NCBI GenBank assembly: GCA_050084985.1
Contig: JBITNC010000001.1
Span: 19,716,001 to 19,780,000 of the forward strand
Origin: Nageia nagi
Taxonomy: Eukaryota > Pinophyta
DNA length: 64,000 nucleotides
Direction: 5' to 3'
The notes under the pieces: model-generated
The model's input: the letters and a program-made list of their open reading frames with translations, nothing else
What the model was told of the DNA's origin: nothing
Databases searched by the model: none
Translations under genes and position numbers: made by a program
Shown: in pieces, positions 45,890 through 58,830 of the stretch
Position numbering within the stretch: position 1 is the stretch's first letter
How the letters are laid out: every line of letters begins with the position of its first letter

Positions 45890-45894
45890 ATCTG

Positions 45895-48160
45895 TGAGCA
45901 TGATAAGGCATTTTCAGATTTCTATGATAAAGAGTATGTTACTAGAATAGCTAAAATACCCTAAAAGAAAAAGGCCAAAACTATAGATAAAATTTTAGAA
46001 TCTACAAAGGGAAAAAGTCAAATGCAATCAAAGAGCTGGCATGGTTATAGAAGTAACAAAAATATGGAGAACAATCCAAATTCATGGGAGCTCCTATATA
46101 AGCATAGGTTAATGAAAGAATAATATCTTATAAAGACATTCTTTATAGAAAGCACTTGAAGAAAAGCTGGAGAAAGAAGATGAATAAAAATGGAAGTAGC
46201 AAGAGAGGAAAGATGTAGCTAAGCAGCTAGAGAAAGAAGAAGCTCCCATAAAAAGGAAGATCATACAAAAAAGAATAGCTAGCTCTCCAGAGAAAACTTA
46301 TGAGAGAAAAAAGAAGAGTTAGAAACCCTCAAATAAGTATCAACCTTAGAAGTTGATCTTACAAGGATAAAGTATACAAAGTGATGAGCCAACTGATGAT
46401 GCCACTATTACTACAATTACCAGAAAGGCTAATGATTCAAAGAGTGAGGAAATACAACCACTTAGGGTTGTGAAAAGACCAAGGAGCCAAAAAAGGAATC
46501 TTCTCCAAAGGATACATGTTTCTAAAGAGGATATGCCTACATAAAAGAAGAAAATTGTTCTAAAGATTCAAACATTGAAATAGGTCCTAACTATCTCATC
46601 TTCTCAATAATCAGTTCCCTTGAGCCCATAATAAGTAAGTCCATCAAGAGAAACATTTTATGAAAAGGAGGATGTTGTAGTTACATTAATAAATCCTATT
46701 TATATTAAGAAATATTTCTTCTTCTCAACCCACTAACTATATCATCATCGATATATCAAATAAAGAGTGGTTTAAGAATCATCATTAAAAATAGAAAATT
46801 AAAGGCTAGATCCAATTAGATACTATAGTTGACATCCAAAGGTAGGTGTTAGAGATTTCTACTACACAACATGATGTGAAATATAGATAACCATATGAGG
46901 CCAAGGGAATATCATTACACTTAAGGTTATATAAAATAAATCAAATGTATAAGAGGAAGATAATGAGAAAAGGCATGACCTTGATGGACACAAATGTGAC
47001 AATGCTAGAGAAAAAAGTTGATAAGTTGGTGAAGCTATAGGCTACATTAGTTGAGAAAGAAAAATTTCATGTTACACAAATCAATATATTGAATAGATAA
47101 GTTTAACATTTGGAAGAAGCCATAGATTCCTCTAAGCTGGCTAAGGTGGTAGAAGAAAGAGAAGTGGAGCTAAAGGACAAAGGCATAGACATGACTATGA
47201 AGAATGGTTGGATTGAGGTCTTAGAGTTGGAGATGGATTATTTGAATGCTTCTCTAAAAATTAAGGAGGTGGAGTGCAAATATCTAGAGTGTGAGAAAAA
47301 AAATTCCAAGAGGATCTAAAGGGTGCATAGGGTGCAAAGGAAAAGAAAGGTGCTGATTTGAAAGCAATGGTAAATAATTTTGTGAAGATGAAGGTGGAAC
47401 TAGAAGAGAAGTTGAAAAGAAAATACTAGACTATTACTACCCAAGGCATATTGGCACTAGTGAAGAAAAGCTTGCCCATTGATACCCAAAAGAGCATCAA
47501 GTTTGGATTCTAGGCTAAGGTTGTTCTTATTTTGGGTTTGTTGAATTCAGTTCAAGTGTATGTGCTTTATTATGAAAAGAAAATAGATGAGAATAAGGCT
47601 GTGTTTGATTTCAAGAGTAGAATTGTAAAGATGTCTATGAAAAATGTTGAGATTATCAAGATAATGAATCAAAAGAATATTTTACATACATTTATTGATA
47701 GCTCCCATGATAAGGTTTTGGTAATGTCCCAAAAGGTAGCCCATGTGCATGAGCTGATATTGTGTATGGATAAATGTATGAAATCACTCATGTTGAAGAT
47801 AGAAATAAGATGCCTCCCTATATAAGGGAGATAAAAGTGTGTATACATTATATGAGATGAAGGCATTTTGTGATGCAATGTAGAAGTCAGATGATAATTT
47901 TACAGATTGGGTTGAGGATAATTTTTAAGACAAGTTCTCTAAATTTTCTTAAGAAATGATAAAAATTGAGAAATGGAATGCAAAGTTCACAAATATCAAA
48001 TCAAATATCAATTTAAATCTCATTAACCAATTTATGTGTCTAGAAATATTGATTCAAGAGATTGATGTACCATCTGATGGGGAATGGTCCATAGCTACAA
48101 CTATTTTTCCAAAAGATACACCAAAGGATGGATCAACCAAAGACATCCTTTTTGTATAGT
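45895..48160 (+). pseudogene. P3 second part: basic linker and coiled coil, unknown family
   Basis: Continues P3 in frame after RE-4 is removed. 45950-46600 is Lys/Arg/Ser-rich (RVVKRPRSQKRNLL looks like a nuclear-localisation type cluster). Then DVVVTLINPIYIKKYFFF near 46670, and from about 46970 a heptad-rich coiled coil (KKVDKLVKL, EEAIDSSKLAKVVEEREVEL, LEMDYLNASLKIKEVECKYL, MKVELEEKLKRKY). 47532-47825 is open for 97 codons. Layout parallels P2: globular part, charged linker, coiled coil. No catalytic motif recognised. Confidence 0.45.
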
Positions 48161-49544
48161 TAGTTAGGAATTTTGGTGCAAAGTTGTAGGTTTTTATTCT
48201 AAGTTTAAGATTTGGTAGTACAAATATTCTTGAAATTCTTTAGAATGTATATCCATATATGTTTTGGAGAGATAATGAGGTTTTTGCATTGTTTTAGTGT
48301 GCACATATTCTACTAAAGGGTAGAAAAATTAGTAAAGGCTATTACTTAGCTAGTCTTGAAGCAATTTGCATAGTGTTTTGTTATGATAGAAGTCCAATAA
48401 TATTTTAGGTATGAACATTACCAAAGTAGTGATAAAGTTGGTATTGTACCATATTTAGCCATTTTTTCATGTTTCATAAAGCATTTGATTTTGGTAGAGT
48501 TTTAACAGTATAGAGAAGACCAATTTCCATTGAAATAATTGGAAATTCCTTCAAGGTATCCTTATTAGATATAACTCTACTAGAGGTGATTTAAGCATAA
48601 AGAAAGGGGAATTTCAATTATATAAGTTTCCTTACATGTTCCATTTTGAAGATCTAGGTTTTGACCATCTATATTCAAACATGGATTAAGATTCCATCGA
48701 AACACTCTATTTTTCTCTATATATGATTCTAATGGGTCCATCAGAATACAAGTGCCTATGAATAGTGCCAAAAATATGAAAAGATATATTTTTTTTTCAA
48801 GAAGGTGATTTTAAATTCCAAATTCAAGTTTCAAGCTATGGATGCATTGAAGGCATCAAAATATGTAGAAGATTATTCAAGAAGCTTAAAGATTTGGATC
48901 GAAGTTGTAAATTGTAGCAAGATCAAATCTGATACAAAGTTAGTTATAGTTATTTTCATATGTCAAAGTTTGTTAAGAATTAGTTCACATAAATTTTTTA
49001 GTAGAAAAACTATAAGTAGTGGTGTTATTAAGGAGAAAGGGGTTTGATATAGTAGATATTACCCTTATTTTGTACTTGTGCCAAATGATAATAGAATATG
49101 ATCTGCTTCTTGATCTCTTAGCTATGATCTATTTTTTGTTATTCTTAAATAGTTATGTGATTTACTTATTTGCAATTCATAGATTGTGAAAGATTTTTAG
49201 TAGCTAATCTGTATTTGTAAAGCTCTTGTATTGTGTTATTACTTGGATTACCATGCTTAATTTGTTGGTTGTAAAATCAAATTATTTGATCAACTCAAAT
49301 TTTGCTTTAATGAATTCCTAGGCTGGTTTGGATATTTATTTGATTTGATTACTTGCACTTTTTAACATAGAAATTTAGATTTGCTTTAGCCCTATAAGTT
49401 TATTTTCCTAAATCATTTGATTTCGTAATTTCTATTTCCTTATTTTGACCAAGAAAGGAGTAGGCCTTCTCTGAAGATCAATTTCTAGCAATAGAAATTG
49501 TATCACTAGAATTATTACAATGATTTTGATACATAGGCACATGT
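48161..49544. other. AT-rich interval 3' of P3
   Basis: No gene recognised. Short frames at 48580-48771 and 48805-49047 look like chance. The border with RE-7 near 49545 is not marked by an LTR or duplication. Confidence 0.4.
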
Positions 49545-51026
49545 ATTAAATTACCACATCTTAGTCAACTGTAACCTTATTAGCAACTTTTTCCACATTT
49601 TAACAAAATAAACCAAATATTGTCCTTATATTTACTTAAATTTTGCACTAAATTTTAAATTCAATTTTATTTTGAATATTTTATTTGAAATTAGCAATGA
49701 ATTGCAAAATAAGATCTTTATATTTATCAATATTTTTTTCAGGGAGAGAAGAATACCATTTTAATGCATCATCTTTCAAACTACTTGAGAACAATTTAGC
49801 AAGCATATCATGATTATGAAAAAATTCAATAGCTTCTTGAAATATCCTAACATGCATTTTTGGATCTTGAAATCCATTAAATTTTGTAAACTTGATATTT
49901 TTTTACCATTATAAATTTTAGAAGCAATTCAATCACTCAAAAAATATTTTAAACAAAGTAAAAAATCATCATCGTCATTATAAATTGCTTGATCAATTTT
50001 TGCAACTCTTTCATGTAATTGAGTGTTAAAAATAGGTGGAGTCAGAGGAGGAGATTGCATAACTAAGGGTTGGACAACAGGCTATTGTGTTTAAGGTGAT
50101 ACTATAGGTTGGGAGGTAGTAGATTAAGGTATAGGTTGACTATCTTGCAAGGATGGTGGTGGGGATTGTGGAGGGATTATGCTATTTTATGGAGAAGATG
50201 GAGGTATAGGTTGAGCTACTTTCATTAATTTGACTTCTTTTAATTTCAAGAAAGAACCAATTCTATTAGTCCATTATTCCTTTATGTTGTTTAGAAAATC
50301 AAATATGAGATCTAATTATTTTTCATTGATGGAATTTTGAAAGGTATCTGAATCCTGTGCCTCCATGAGAATATCACTTTTAATATCATGTTCCTTTTTA
50401 GTATAATTAGGTTTCTTTTTGTAAGCCCTATTAATTCAAGTATTAATTTGATCATGCACATTTTTAGGTTTTTCAATTTCATTCATAATACCTTACCATT
50501 ATCATGGTAGATGTAGTTATTGAACATACCTATTTCAGGTTGTTTGGGAATATCTACTTGAGGGATCTCCACTTTTTCATTATGTATAGGGTTAGTTTTG
50601 ACTGGCACCATTTCTAGAACATTTAGAGGTTTTATTTCTATGATTTGAGTGGCATGCAAATAATTTGGAATGACATCAGTGCCCTTTGTTTTAATGGAAG
50701 AAACCCTTCATTTTGACAAACCTACATTTTCATATTGAAATAAATAATTTGAGGCAAGTGGAGTACAAGGCTTCAACTCTAATAGCTCATGTTTTATCAA
50801 AATGTTTATAATAGCTTCACTATGATTAATAACAAAATATTTTATTCGATCAATATGAGCCATCAATTTGTTTATAGATCTTATGTATAAGAATAATATC
50901 TAAATTATCAATTTCAAATTCATTTGCAAATGTACTTTTAGAGCTATCTTAATATACACTTTTAAGATCACCATTAGCAAAGTCCATATTAAACATGTTA
51001 GGGGTTTGCCTAATAATATTCATATG
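49545..51026 (-). pseudogene. RE-7 gag, main part
   Basis: N-terminal Pro-rich segment (MKVAQPIPPSSP, IIPPQSPPPSLQDSQPIP) near 50060-50220, then a clear capsid core at 49680-49920: KFTKFNGFQDPKMHVRIFQE, FFHNHDMLAKLFSSSLKDDA, LKWYSSLPEKNIDKYKDLI. It continues with NVEKVANKVTVD and is lost at about 49545. Frameshifts upstream of 50230. Gypsy-like gag by motif order. Confidence 0.75.
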
Positions 51027-51031
51027 ATAGC
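51027..51031. repeat. Target site duplication of RE-8, left copy
   Basis: ATAGC here and ATAAC at 55196-55200 (4 of 5). Confidence 0.65.
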
Positions 51032-51477
51032 TATTAAAAATTGTAATGTAATATTGTGTAATATTTTTCTTTTATGTAAATTCACTTAATATTTAAAGTA
51101 TATTTAGATACTTTAAAATATTAAGAAAATAAATATAGAAATATGAATAAATATAGAACACCTTTAACTTTTACCCTTGGTTTAAAAGAAATTTAAAGGG
51201 TGGGTTTTTTCTTATAAATAGAGAGGTACCCCTCTCATTATGTAATTTGATGAAGCATGGTAATGCTTTTCTTAAGAATTTGTATGAAAGTTATCTTGTG
51301 AGAAAGTAATAGAAAGAATGGTTCAAAGTAGATGTACTCTCAAGAGATGGAGGAACCACTATACATGGTGTGTTGTCTTTTGTTGATTGTTTCTTGTTTA
51401 CTTAGATGCTTATATATTAGATTTGTTGAAAATAATTCAAGGTGATCTTAGTTATATGGAATCCTTCAATTCCATGA
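51032..51477 (+). repeat. RE-8 5' LTR
   Basis: 446 bp; starts TATTAAAAATTGTAATG (TG lost to TA), ends ATGA before a decayed PBS, TAGTATCAAGTG, at 51480-51491. Has a TATA-like TTATAAATAGAG at about 51214. Confidence 0.8.
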
Positions 51478-51899
51478 AGTAGTATCAAGTGGTTAGATTT
51501 GTTAATTATCAAATTTTTCTTTATTAATAACTATTTTTGGTTCTTAGGTTATAAACTTTTATTTAGCAAAATTTGTTTAAAGTAGATATTATTGCTATAT
51601 TCCTTTTGGTAATTTTTGAGTAAGATTGCTTAATGTGTAGCAATAATATGTTAAATGCAATTTTTGAGTAAATTTACTTAAATTTAGCTATAATGAGTTA
51701 TTATAGCTTAAATTTTCAAGTTTCTACTTAATGTAGCATTGGTTAAATTTTTACAAATTTTTTTAAGTATAATGTTATTATTGCAATTTATTTTTTACAA
51801 TACTAGTATGATTGTAAAAATTAAAATGCATGCCTCCAATAATTCATTCAAAGTTTGCTTTGTTAAAAAAAATATGTGATATATATTTTAAAAAAAAGA

Positions 51900-52000
51900 G
51901 GTTATATATATATATTTAAATAAATAAATAAATATATATATATTATATATATAATGGGATATATATATTTATAATATATATATATATATATATAAATTAA
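51900..52000. repeat. AT-rich microsatellite
   Basis: (TA)n and (TAAA)n tracts within RE-8. Confidence 0.9.
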
Positions 52001-52104
52001 ATACAATTTTTTTTAAAAAATATAGATTTTTTTATTTTATTTTAAATCTATTTTTATTTTTTTTAACAATAAATAATAATAAAAAAGCTTTTTTGGATGT
52101 GCTA

Positions 52105-52590
52105 TAACCCAGCTAGTGGCCCCTCATTGAGGGTGGCATGCATGGCTCTAAATGATGCCCCCCTTATAGGTGGCATGTGTGGCATTGGTCAGTTGCCCCC
52201 CTTGGGGTAGGCACGTGTGGCTGTGGCATTGGTCAGTTGCCCCCTTGGGGGAGACATTCATGGTTGTGGTTGGTGGACCCTCTATAGAGGAGGCATGCTT
52301 AGTGTAGGTTGGTGTACCCCTCCTATGGGGGAGTTGTGCTGGATGTTGACCAGTGTCTTCTACACTTGGTGCAGGTCGATGACCCCCTCTTATGGAGGAG
52401 GCATGCTTGGTGCTGGGTAGCAGCCTCTTTACAAAGGTGGCAAGCTTGGTATTGGTTTATGGCCCCTCCATAAAGGTGGCTTGCATGGAAGTGGCTGATA
52501 GTCCCCTCCAATGGGGGAGGCATGCTTGATGCAAGTCAATGACCCCCTCCTATGGGGTAGCATGCTCGATGCTAACTGATGACTCCCCAA
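52105..52590. repeat. GC-rich hairpin minisatellite in RE-8
   Basis: About ten diverged units of ~47-50 bp built on GGCATGCTTGGTGCTGGT, TGACCCCCTCC and TATGGGGGAGG; the last two pair as a hairpin in each unit. GC content is far above the flanks, which are nearly pure A/T. Frames of 66-67 codons across it are repeat-derived. Origin unknown. Confidence 0.9.
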
Positions 52591-53289
52591 GGTTTTTTAA
52601 ATTTAATTTAATTTTTTTATATTAAAAAAAGTAGAGAATTATATATATATATTAAAAAAGTTTTTTTTTTAATGTGCGAAAGTTTTAAAAAAAAGGAAAG
52701 GAAATATTATGAAAGCATTTTTTCTAGAAAAAGTGAATGCAATTTTAAAAAAATATGTTGCAATTAAACTTTTTTTTTTTTAAATAAGTATGTTTTTTAA
52801 TAAAAAGGGGGTTAAAGTTTTTTACTCTTAAAGTAAGCTATCTAATGCCTATTTTTTTTAAAAATATCATGGTCTCACTTTTATTTTTTGTGCAACTTGA
52901 TACTTTATTTTTCACTCAAAAAGTGATATGGGCATATTTTTTAAATAGTGGGTTTCCTATATGAGAATTATAGCTTTGATTTTTTTTAATAATAACTTTA
53001 AATAACTTTTTAAATAATGTTGCAAATATAGTAATTGGTAAGTATTAAGTCTTTGTTTAAAGTTTTGGATAGCATTTTTAGGTAACTTACTATTGTAATT
53101 TGCAAATTATATGCCTTGTATGGTAATTTCTAAGAAAATGATTAAAGTTAATTTACAAAATAATTAATTGCAACCATTATTGTGTAATTATTTTACAAAT
53201 ATTGTAATTTATTTTTAAATAATGTTGGACATAATTTAAATCAATTTTAATTGATAGTATTAAATATGCACTTTATTTAAATAAAGATT

Positions 53290-53765
53290 TTTTATGCATA
53301 GTGTGAGTATGCATAATGTTTGAAATTCTTGGATGTGCATAATGTTTGAAATAAAAAAATATGTAAAATAAATTTCTTTAAAAATTTAATATGCACTATC
53401 CTTATTGGTTGCAATGCTATGCAAATTTGTTGTATATGTGTATAGTGTTTGAAATGAAAATTTAGGTAAAAATTGCTTTCAACTTATGATATGCACTATC
53501 CTTATTGGTTAACATATTATTAAATAGATATTTGATTATGGATTGATGCCACTATACTTCTATGATTGAAAATTTATATCCATATCGATGGATTGTTCTT
53601 CACATTGCTACTTGTTAGCAAGTTGTAGTGCATGAAGTGGTTAAAAAGGTTCGTTCTTCTTCATGACTATATTATTAAAGTGGTTAAAAAGGTTTTTTCT
53701 TTTTCATGATTGCACATTGTTGGAGTGGTTAAAAAGGTTTACCTTTCTCTAAAATTGTAATTGTT
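53290..53765. repeat. Short direct repeats in RE-8
   Basis: Two copies of a ~100-bp unit containing ATGCACTATCCTTATTGGTT (53393, 53492) and three copies of a ~60-bp unit with GTGGTTAAAAAGGTT (53637, 53678, 53726). Confidence 0.7.
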
Positions 53766-54760
53766 TTAATAAAATTTAAATCCATATTGATGGATTAATG
53801 TTATCAAATTTTATCATATGCATCTTGATTAATAGCATAGTCAAGTTGATATTTATAGTTTATACTTTTCTTTGTAAATTTTAGCTTTGTATTTGGTCAA
53901 ATAAGCATTTGTAGTTTATAAATCTTGATTTAATCAAATGGTTTTGCCTTTGAAAATATTGATTTGGTGGTTTAGTCAAGATGGCATTTGATTATTTATG
54001 ATATGGTTAGGATAACATGATCACATAAGTATTTATTTAGTAAAGTTATCATTCAAAAAGAAAATTAGATTATGATGTGATGACACCTCATATACCCTCA
54101 ATAAGTATCAAAAAATGATCTAAAATAATAAACACAAGTATCTAAAAATTAATTTTTTTAAATGATAGATGATATTTTTCATATCATTAGTTGAGAATGA
54201 ATTTATATCATTTTATTGATTGTACATCTGATAGCATTGTGTACATACATGATATTATTGATATCATGTTATGGATGATACATTTTATTTAGTATGCATA
54301 TGTGATATATAGTTGATGATATATGTCATCTTTGATGTTGCATATTTGATAACTTGATATCTTTTTATCAATTTTATGTATAAATTTATTTTATATGAAT
54401 GTATATGATGTATTTAATTGATCTTATTTATGAGTTGCTTATAGCTTGTAAGTTTCTTCTTAAGATTGCAAGTGACTTCGAGTATGCAAGCTCATGGAGG
54501 TTCAACATGTCAACATATTGTTGAATGACTACTCTTGTAAATTGAAACTATTTTTATTTTATAATTATATTGTAAAACTATTTGTTAAAATGGTTAAGTA
54601 GTTAAACCATTATAAAACCATATATATTTTATTACTTTCTCAAAGATGTAAAATTTCTTAGCTCCACTTGTATCTCTATGGAAGAGAACTCTCTTTTACT
54701 TTCTCTTTATTATTTCTCTTTATCTTTTTGACTCTCTCCCAATATTGCATTAAGAAAGAC

Positions 54761-55195
54761 TGTTAAAATTTCTAATGTAATATTTCTCTTTAATATAAAT
54801 TCATTTAATATTTAAAGTATATTTAGATACCTTAAAGCATTAAGAGAATAAATATAAAAAGAGGAATGAATATAGAAACACCTTTAACCTTACCTTTTGA
54901 TTAAAAGAAGGTTAAAAGGGGATTTCTTTTATAAATAAAGAGGTAATCTTATCATTATGTAACTTGATGAGATATGGTAATACTTATCTTAAGAATTTGT
55001 AGAAGAGTTATCTTATAAAAAAGTAATAAAAAAGATGGTTTAATATGGATGTATTCTTAAGAGATGGAGAAACCACTATACATGGTGCGTTATCTTTTAT
55101 GTGATTATTTCTTATTTATTTAGATGGTTATATGTTAGATTTGTTAGAAAAAATTTAAGGTAATCTTGGTTATATTGAATCATTCAATTTTATAA
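54761..55195 (+). repeat. RE-8 3' LTR
   Basis: 435 bp, starts TGTTAAAATTTC; preceded by a purine tract TAAGAAAGAC. Confidence 0.85.
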
Positions 55196-55200
55196 ATAAC

Positions 55201-55298
55201 TAAAATTAATAGATTCAGACTCTTCTTCATTAGTTGCTATTAATCATTTGAATGAAGTTGAAAAAATTTAGGAGGTAGATTAGGGTTAATCTTAGTAC
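55201..55298 (-). pseudogene. RE-7 gag, fragment between RE-8 and RE-9
   Basis: 98 bp of target left between the two insertions; minus-strand reading KINPNLPPKFFQLHSND joins the pieces on either side. Confidence 0.55.
55294..55298. repeat. Target site duplication of RE-9, left copy
   Basis: AGTAC here and AGTAC at 63238-63242, a perfect match. It places the LTR start at TATTAGAATTTG, 10 bases before the TGTAATT that looks like the start. Confidence 0.9.
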
Positions 55299-55769
55299 TA
55301 TTAGAATTTGTAATTTAATATTGTGTAATATTTCTCCTTAATGTAAATTTAGTTAATACTTAAAGTATTATTAGATACCTTAAAGTATTAAGGGAATAAA
55401 AATAGGAGAAAGATTGAAAATAGGTATAAGTTTAAAAATAGATAAATAATTAAAAATAGAAAAAGATTAATTATAAAGTGAGTTTCTTCTTATAAAAAGA
55501 GAAGAACCCTTTCCTTTTTAGTTACATAATTGTAATGCAAGCTTTGGTATAGGTTTAGAGTGTGTGAGAGAGAAGAGATTTTGTAAGAGAGGTCCTTAAG
55601 AATGAAGATCTTAGTTAGTGGATGTACTCCCAAGGAGGAAGGAACCATTTTATATCTTGTATTATTTGTATGATTGGTTTTAGTTATTATGCTATTGTGT
55701 TGATGTTGTAAGTGCCTTCTTGAGATCTTAAAAGATTAAAAGTTAATTCAAAAAGGGTTAAATTCTTCA
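55299..55769 (+). repeat. RE-9 5' LTR
   Basis: 471 bp, ends TTCTTCA. TATA-like TTATAAAAAGAG at about 55489. Pairs with 62799-63237, which is ~32 bp shorter. Confidence 0.9.
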
Positions 55770-55771
55770 AG

Positions 55772-55783
55772 TGGTATCAGAGC
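55772..55783 (+). promoter_or_regulatory. RE-9 primer-binding site (tRNA-iMet)
   Basis: TGGTATCAGAGC, a perfect match, two bases after the LTR. Confidence 0.95.
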
Positions 55784-57926
55784 ATGGTTGGAGGATCCTA
55801 TTCAACATCTTTAAAAGTCACTCCTCTTCTTTCTTCATCTAATTTTTGCGGTAATAGAATTTGAAGGTATAATTTCCCTTCTACCTTGTCCATTATCATT
55901 TTGTTTTTTCATTACTAACCCTTTTGGTTCTTTGGTTATAAAATTTTATTTACCAAAATTTGTTCAAAGTAGATATTGGTTATACTAACATTTTAGTTTA
56001 ATCTAATGTTATTGCTATACATTATTTTAATTTGTTGAGTTGTAATTTTTAAGTAAAATTACCTAATATGTACCAATAATAGGCAAGTTGAGTAAATTTA
56101 CTTAAATTTAGCAATAATATGTTATTATAGTTTAAATTTATAAATTTCTATTTAGTGTAGGTTTGATTAAAATTTTTATAAATTTTTTTTTAACTATAAT
56201 GTTATTATTGCAAAATTTTTACAAAAAAAATATATAAAGTATTTTTTACAATTTTTGTAAAACTGTATTTTTATAGTTTGAACAAACTGTAATTTTTTAC
56301 AAAATTACTAAAAAATCTGATTTTTATTATTATTATATAAAAAAAACCAAACAAATATTTTTTTTTTAATTTTTAAATATTTTTTTATTAAAAAAGTAGA
56401 GTAAATTAAAGTTTTTTTAAAAAGTTTTATATATATATATATATATATTTAAAATAATGTCCATTTTTAAGTTTTTTAATATATATTTTTTATATTTTTG
56501 TGAAATATATATATATTTTATTTTCCAATTCTTTTTTTTTTTTAAAAAAGAGTGGGAATATTTCTTAAAAAAAGGATCTTTTTTAACTATAAGTATGATT
56601 TTTTTAAGGTTAATTATAAACTTTTTTTAAAAAAATTAATAGTTCTTTATTTGCTAATATTATCTTTTTACATTAAGTGCAAGTTATTTTAGAAATTTTT
56701 TTAGCATGCCATTAAGATAAAGGTGGATTGATTATGCGTAGTTTAGTAATTTCATGCATGAATTAGTGTTAATTAATTATGCATGAATAGGTTAATGCTA
56801 TGTATGCATAAAATAATAATTTTTTATTTTAATGCATATTTATTGCACACATGTGGTTGAATAATTTTTTGCATTATTTTTTTCTAATACATATTACTAA
56901 ATGAATAAAATTTTTAATGCATAATTTATTATTTTACCTTATACATGTGATTGGACAAAAGTTCACTTAAATACTTACTTATGAATGCTATGTTAAATTG
57001 CAAATAAGGAATTATTTTAAATATATTTTTTAAGTAATAAGGGGGAGAATTCCTCATATTTTATAATAAATTTTTGTAAAAAGTTCCATTAAGGGTTGTA
57101 ACAAAACCCATTGAACTCTTAAGTTCATTTATTATTAATTAAAATTAATGAACCTTGTGTAAAGAGATCCATTAGGGATTGTAACAAAACCTATTAGACT
57201 CTTTAGTTCATACTTATGGATAATGTGAAATGTAGTTTTATTTTTTAAAGTACTTTATTTGTTTTGCACTTTTACTTTATATGCAAAATATGTAAACATT
57301 GAAAAATTGCTTCCCCCTAAAATGAATACATTTGCATATTTTTTTTGTAACATGACTTATTTAGAGAGCCATGAGATGAAGATAAAGTAGACTGGAGCCT
57401 TTTAATTTGATGATCCAAGTGGGTAAAACTTTGTAATTCTTAATTGCCCCTAAGTTCTTTGTTGGTCTGAACTCAACTCCATATATATGGATGAGCATAT
57501 GTGTAGTGATACCACATGTCCTGTCATCCATTCAAGTATTATCTTGATAACTTAAGAGAAAAATTGAAAACTTAATCAAGATAATTAATTTGGTCAATTT
57601 AACATACATTATAACTTTAAAAAATAGCTTGTAATTCTTCTTATAAGAGTATATCACTATGCAAGGAGAACTAGTTAAGGATTGATAGTACTTAGGCTCC
57701 TTGTAGGCATCCAGGTGAAGGCCTAATTTTAAGTAAAAAAATAAGCTTCAACTTTTTCGTCTCTTCGATTATACTTGGTGATGAAGATGTTGGATGTATG
57801 ATTATTATTTTTGTTAATAAGTAAGTATTTGATTTTTTGATTAGTTCAAACATGTATTTGTATAATTAATATTTTTAAATTCAACATGTATGCTTACATT
57901 ATTTATCTTCATATTATTTTGTATTA
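55784..57926 (+). other. RE-9 long leader
   Basis: 2.1 kb without a frame. Shares its first part with RE-8. Contains (TA)n at 56427-56450, long A and T runs, and a tandem pair at about 57085-57215 (GGTTGTAACAAAACCCATT and GGATTGTAACAAAACCTATT). Confidence 0.7.
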
Positions 57927-58830
57927 ATGGAAGACTCTTTTGCACCCAATTATATCTTAGATAGTTTCAACTATGGGATTTGGGAACCTATAATGAGAGC
58001 AAATCTTTAAACATGAAAAATTTGGATGATTGTTAATGAAAATCAAGTTTCTCTATTAAGGGAGAAGAGAATTGAAGCTTATAATAATAAGAATGATTTA
58101 GTAACTTCTATGATCTTTCATATAGTTTTAGATAAGATCCTCCTTATGATATCTTCTTCAAATACTGCAAAAGAAACTTAGGATAAACTAAAGAGTATCT
58201 ACCTTGATACTAAATTTTTTAGAAGGTTTACCATTTTTCAAAAGTTGTTTCAATTACATCAAAAGAAAAATAAAAGTATAGGGCTATATATCTAAATAAG
58301 GTTGACTTTATAACTCAACTTGTGGGGTGTAGTTGCAATTGGATCAATGATGAATTTTTAAATTTTATCATCCTCTAAAGCCGCTTTATTAAGTTTAGTT
58401 AGTTTGTGATTATTATTGAAACTAAGTTTGATGATGAAAAAGTAGTGTTATTCTAAGAAAATTTATCAAGGTTTCTCTTAAATCATGAGAAAAATCTTAA
58501 CAATAAAGTATTGATCACTACTCCTAAGGAGCCATCTATGGCACTTGGTCCAATGAAACCTCACTTTAAAAAGAAGAACTATAACCAAAAGAGGTGTTCT
58601 AGTGCTCCTAAGAAGAACTTAAAGAAAGGTGGAAATAATAAGAATTATAGTTATGATAAGTTAAAATAAATCAAAGCCAAATTTGATAAAAAATATAATT
58701 TTTACAACTATTATGATCATATGGAAATTAATTGCTTAAAAAAAAAGGGCAAAGTGAAAAAGGATCTGAAAAACCAAACAAATCTATTAATAATAAGAAA
58801 AAGAATTCTACTTATATTGCTACCTTCTAC
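57927..58830 (+). pseudogene. RE-9 gag
   Basis: ATG at 57927: MEDSFAPNYILDSFNYGIW, then NENQVSLLREKRIEAYNNKN and DKLKSIYLDTKF, the capsid pattern of copia gag. A degraded knuckle at about 58670-58740 (FDKKYNFYNYYDHMEINCLK) has lost its Cys residues, and a Lys-rich stretch follows. Several stops and frameshifts. Confidence 0.8.

Larger units (their letters stand above)
51032..55195 (+). mobile_element. RE-8: non-coding LTR element related to RE-9
   Basis: LTRs 51032-51477 and 54761-55195. Both ends of the interior match RE-9: the leader (51490-51850 with 55784-56250) and the last ~350 bp (54400-54760 with 62440-62798). The 3.3-kb interior has no gag or pol trace; it holds AT microsatellites, a GC-rich minisatellite and short repeats. 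Best read as a non-autonomous partner of the RE-9 copia family. Confidence 0.85.

Noticed and set aside
52217-52523. Frames of 66-67 codons in the GC-rich block, both strands
   Set aside because: Product of the minisatellite; Gly/Cys/Trp-rich repeats with no domain.
55309-55310. TGTAATT as the left LTR start of RE-9
   Set aside because: Moving the border 10 bases left gives a perfect AGTAC duplication and matches the TGTTAAAATTTG start of the 3' LTR.
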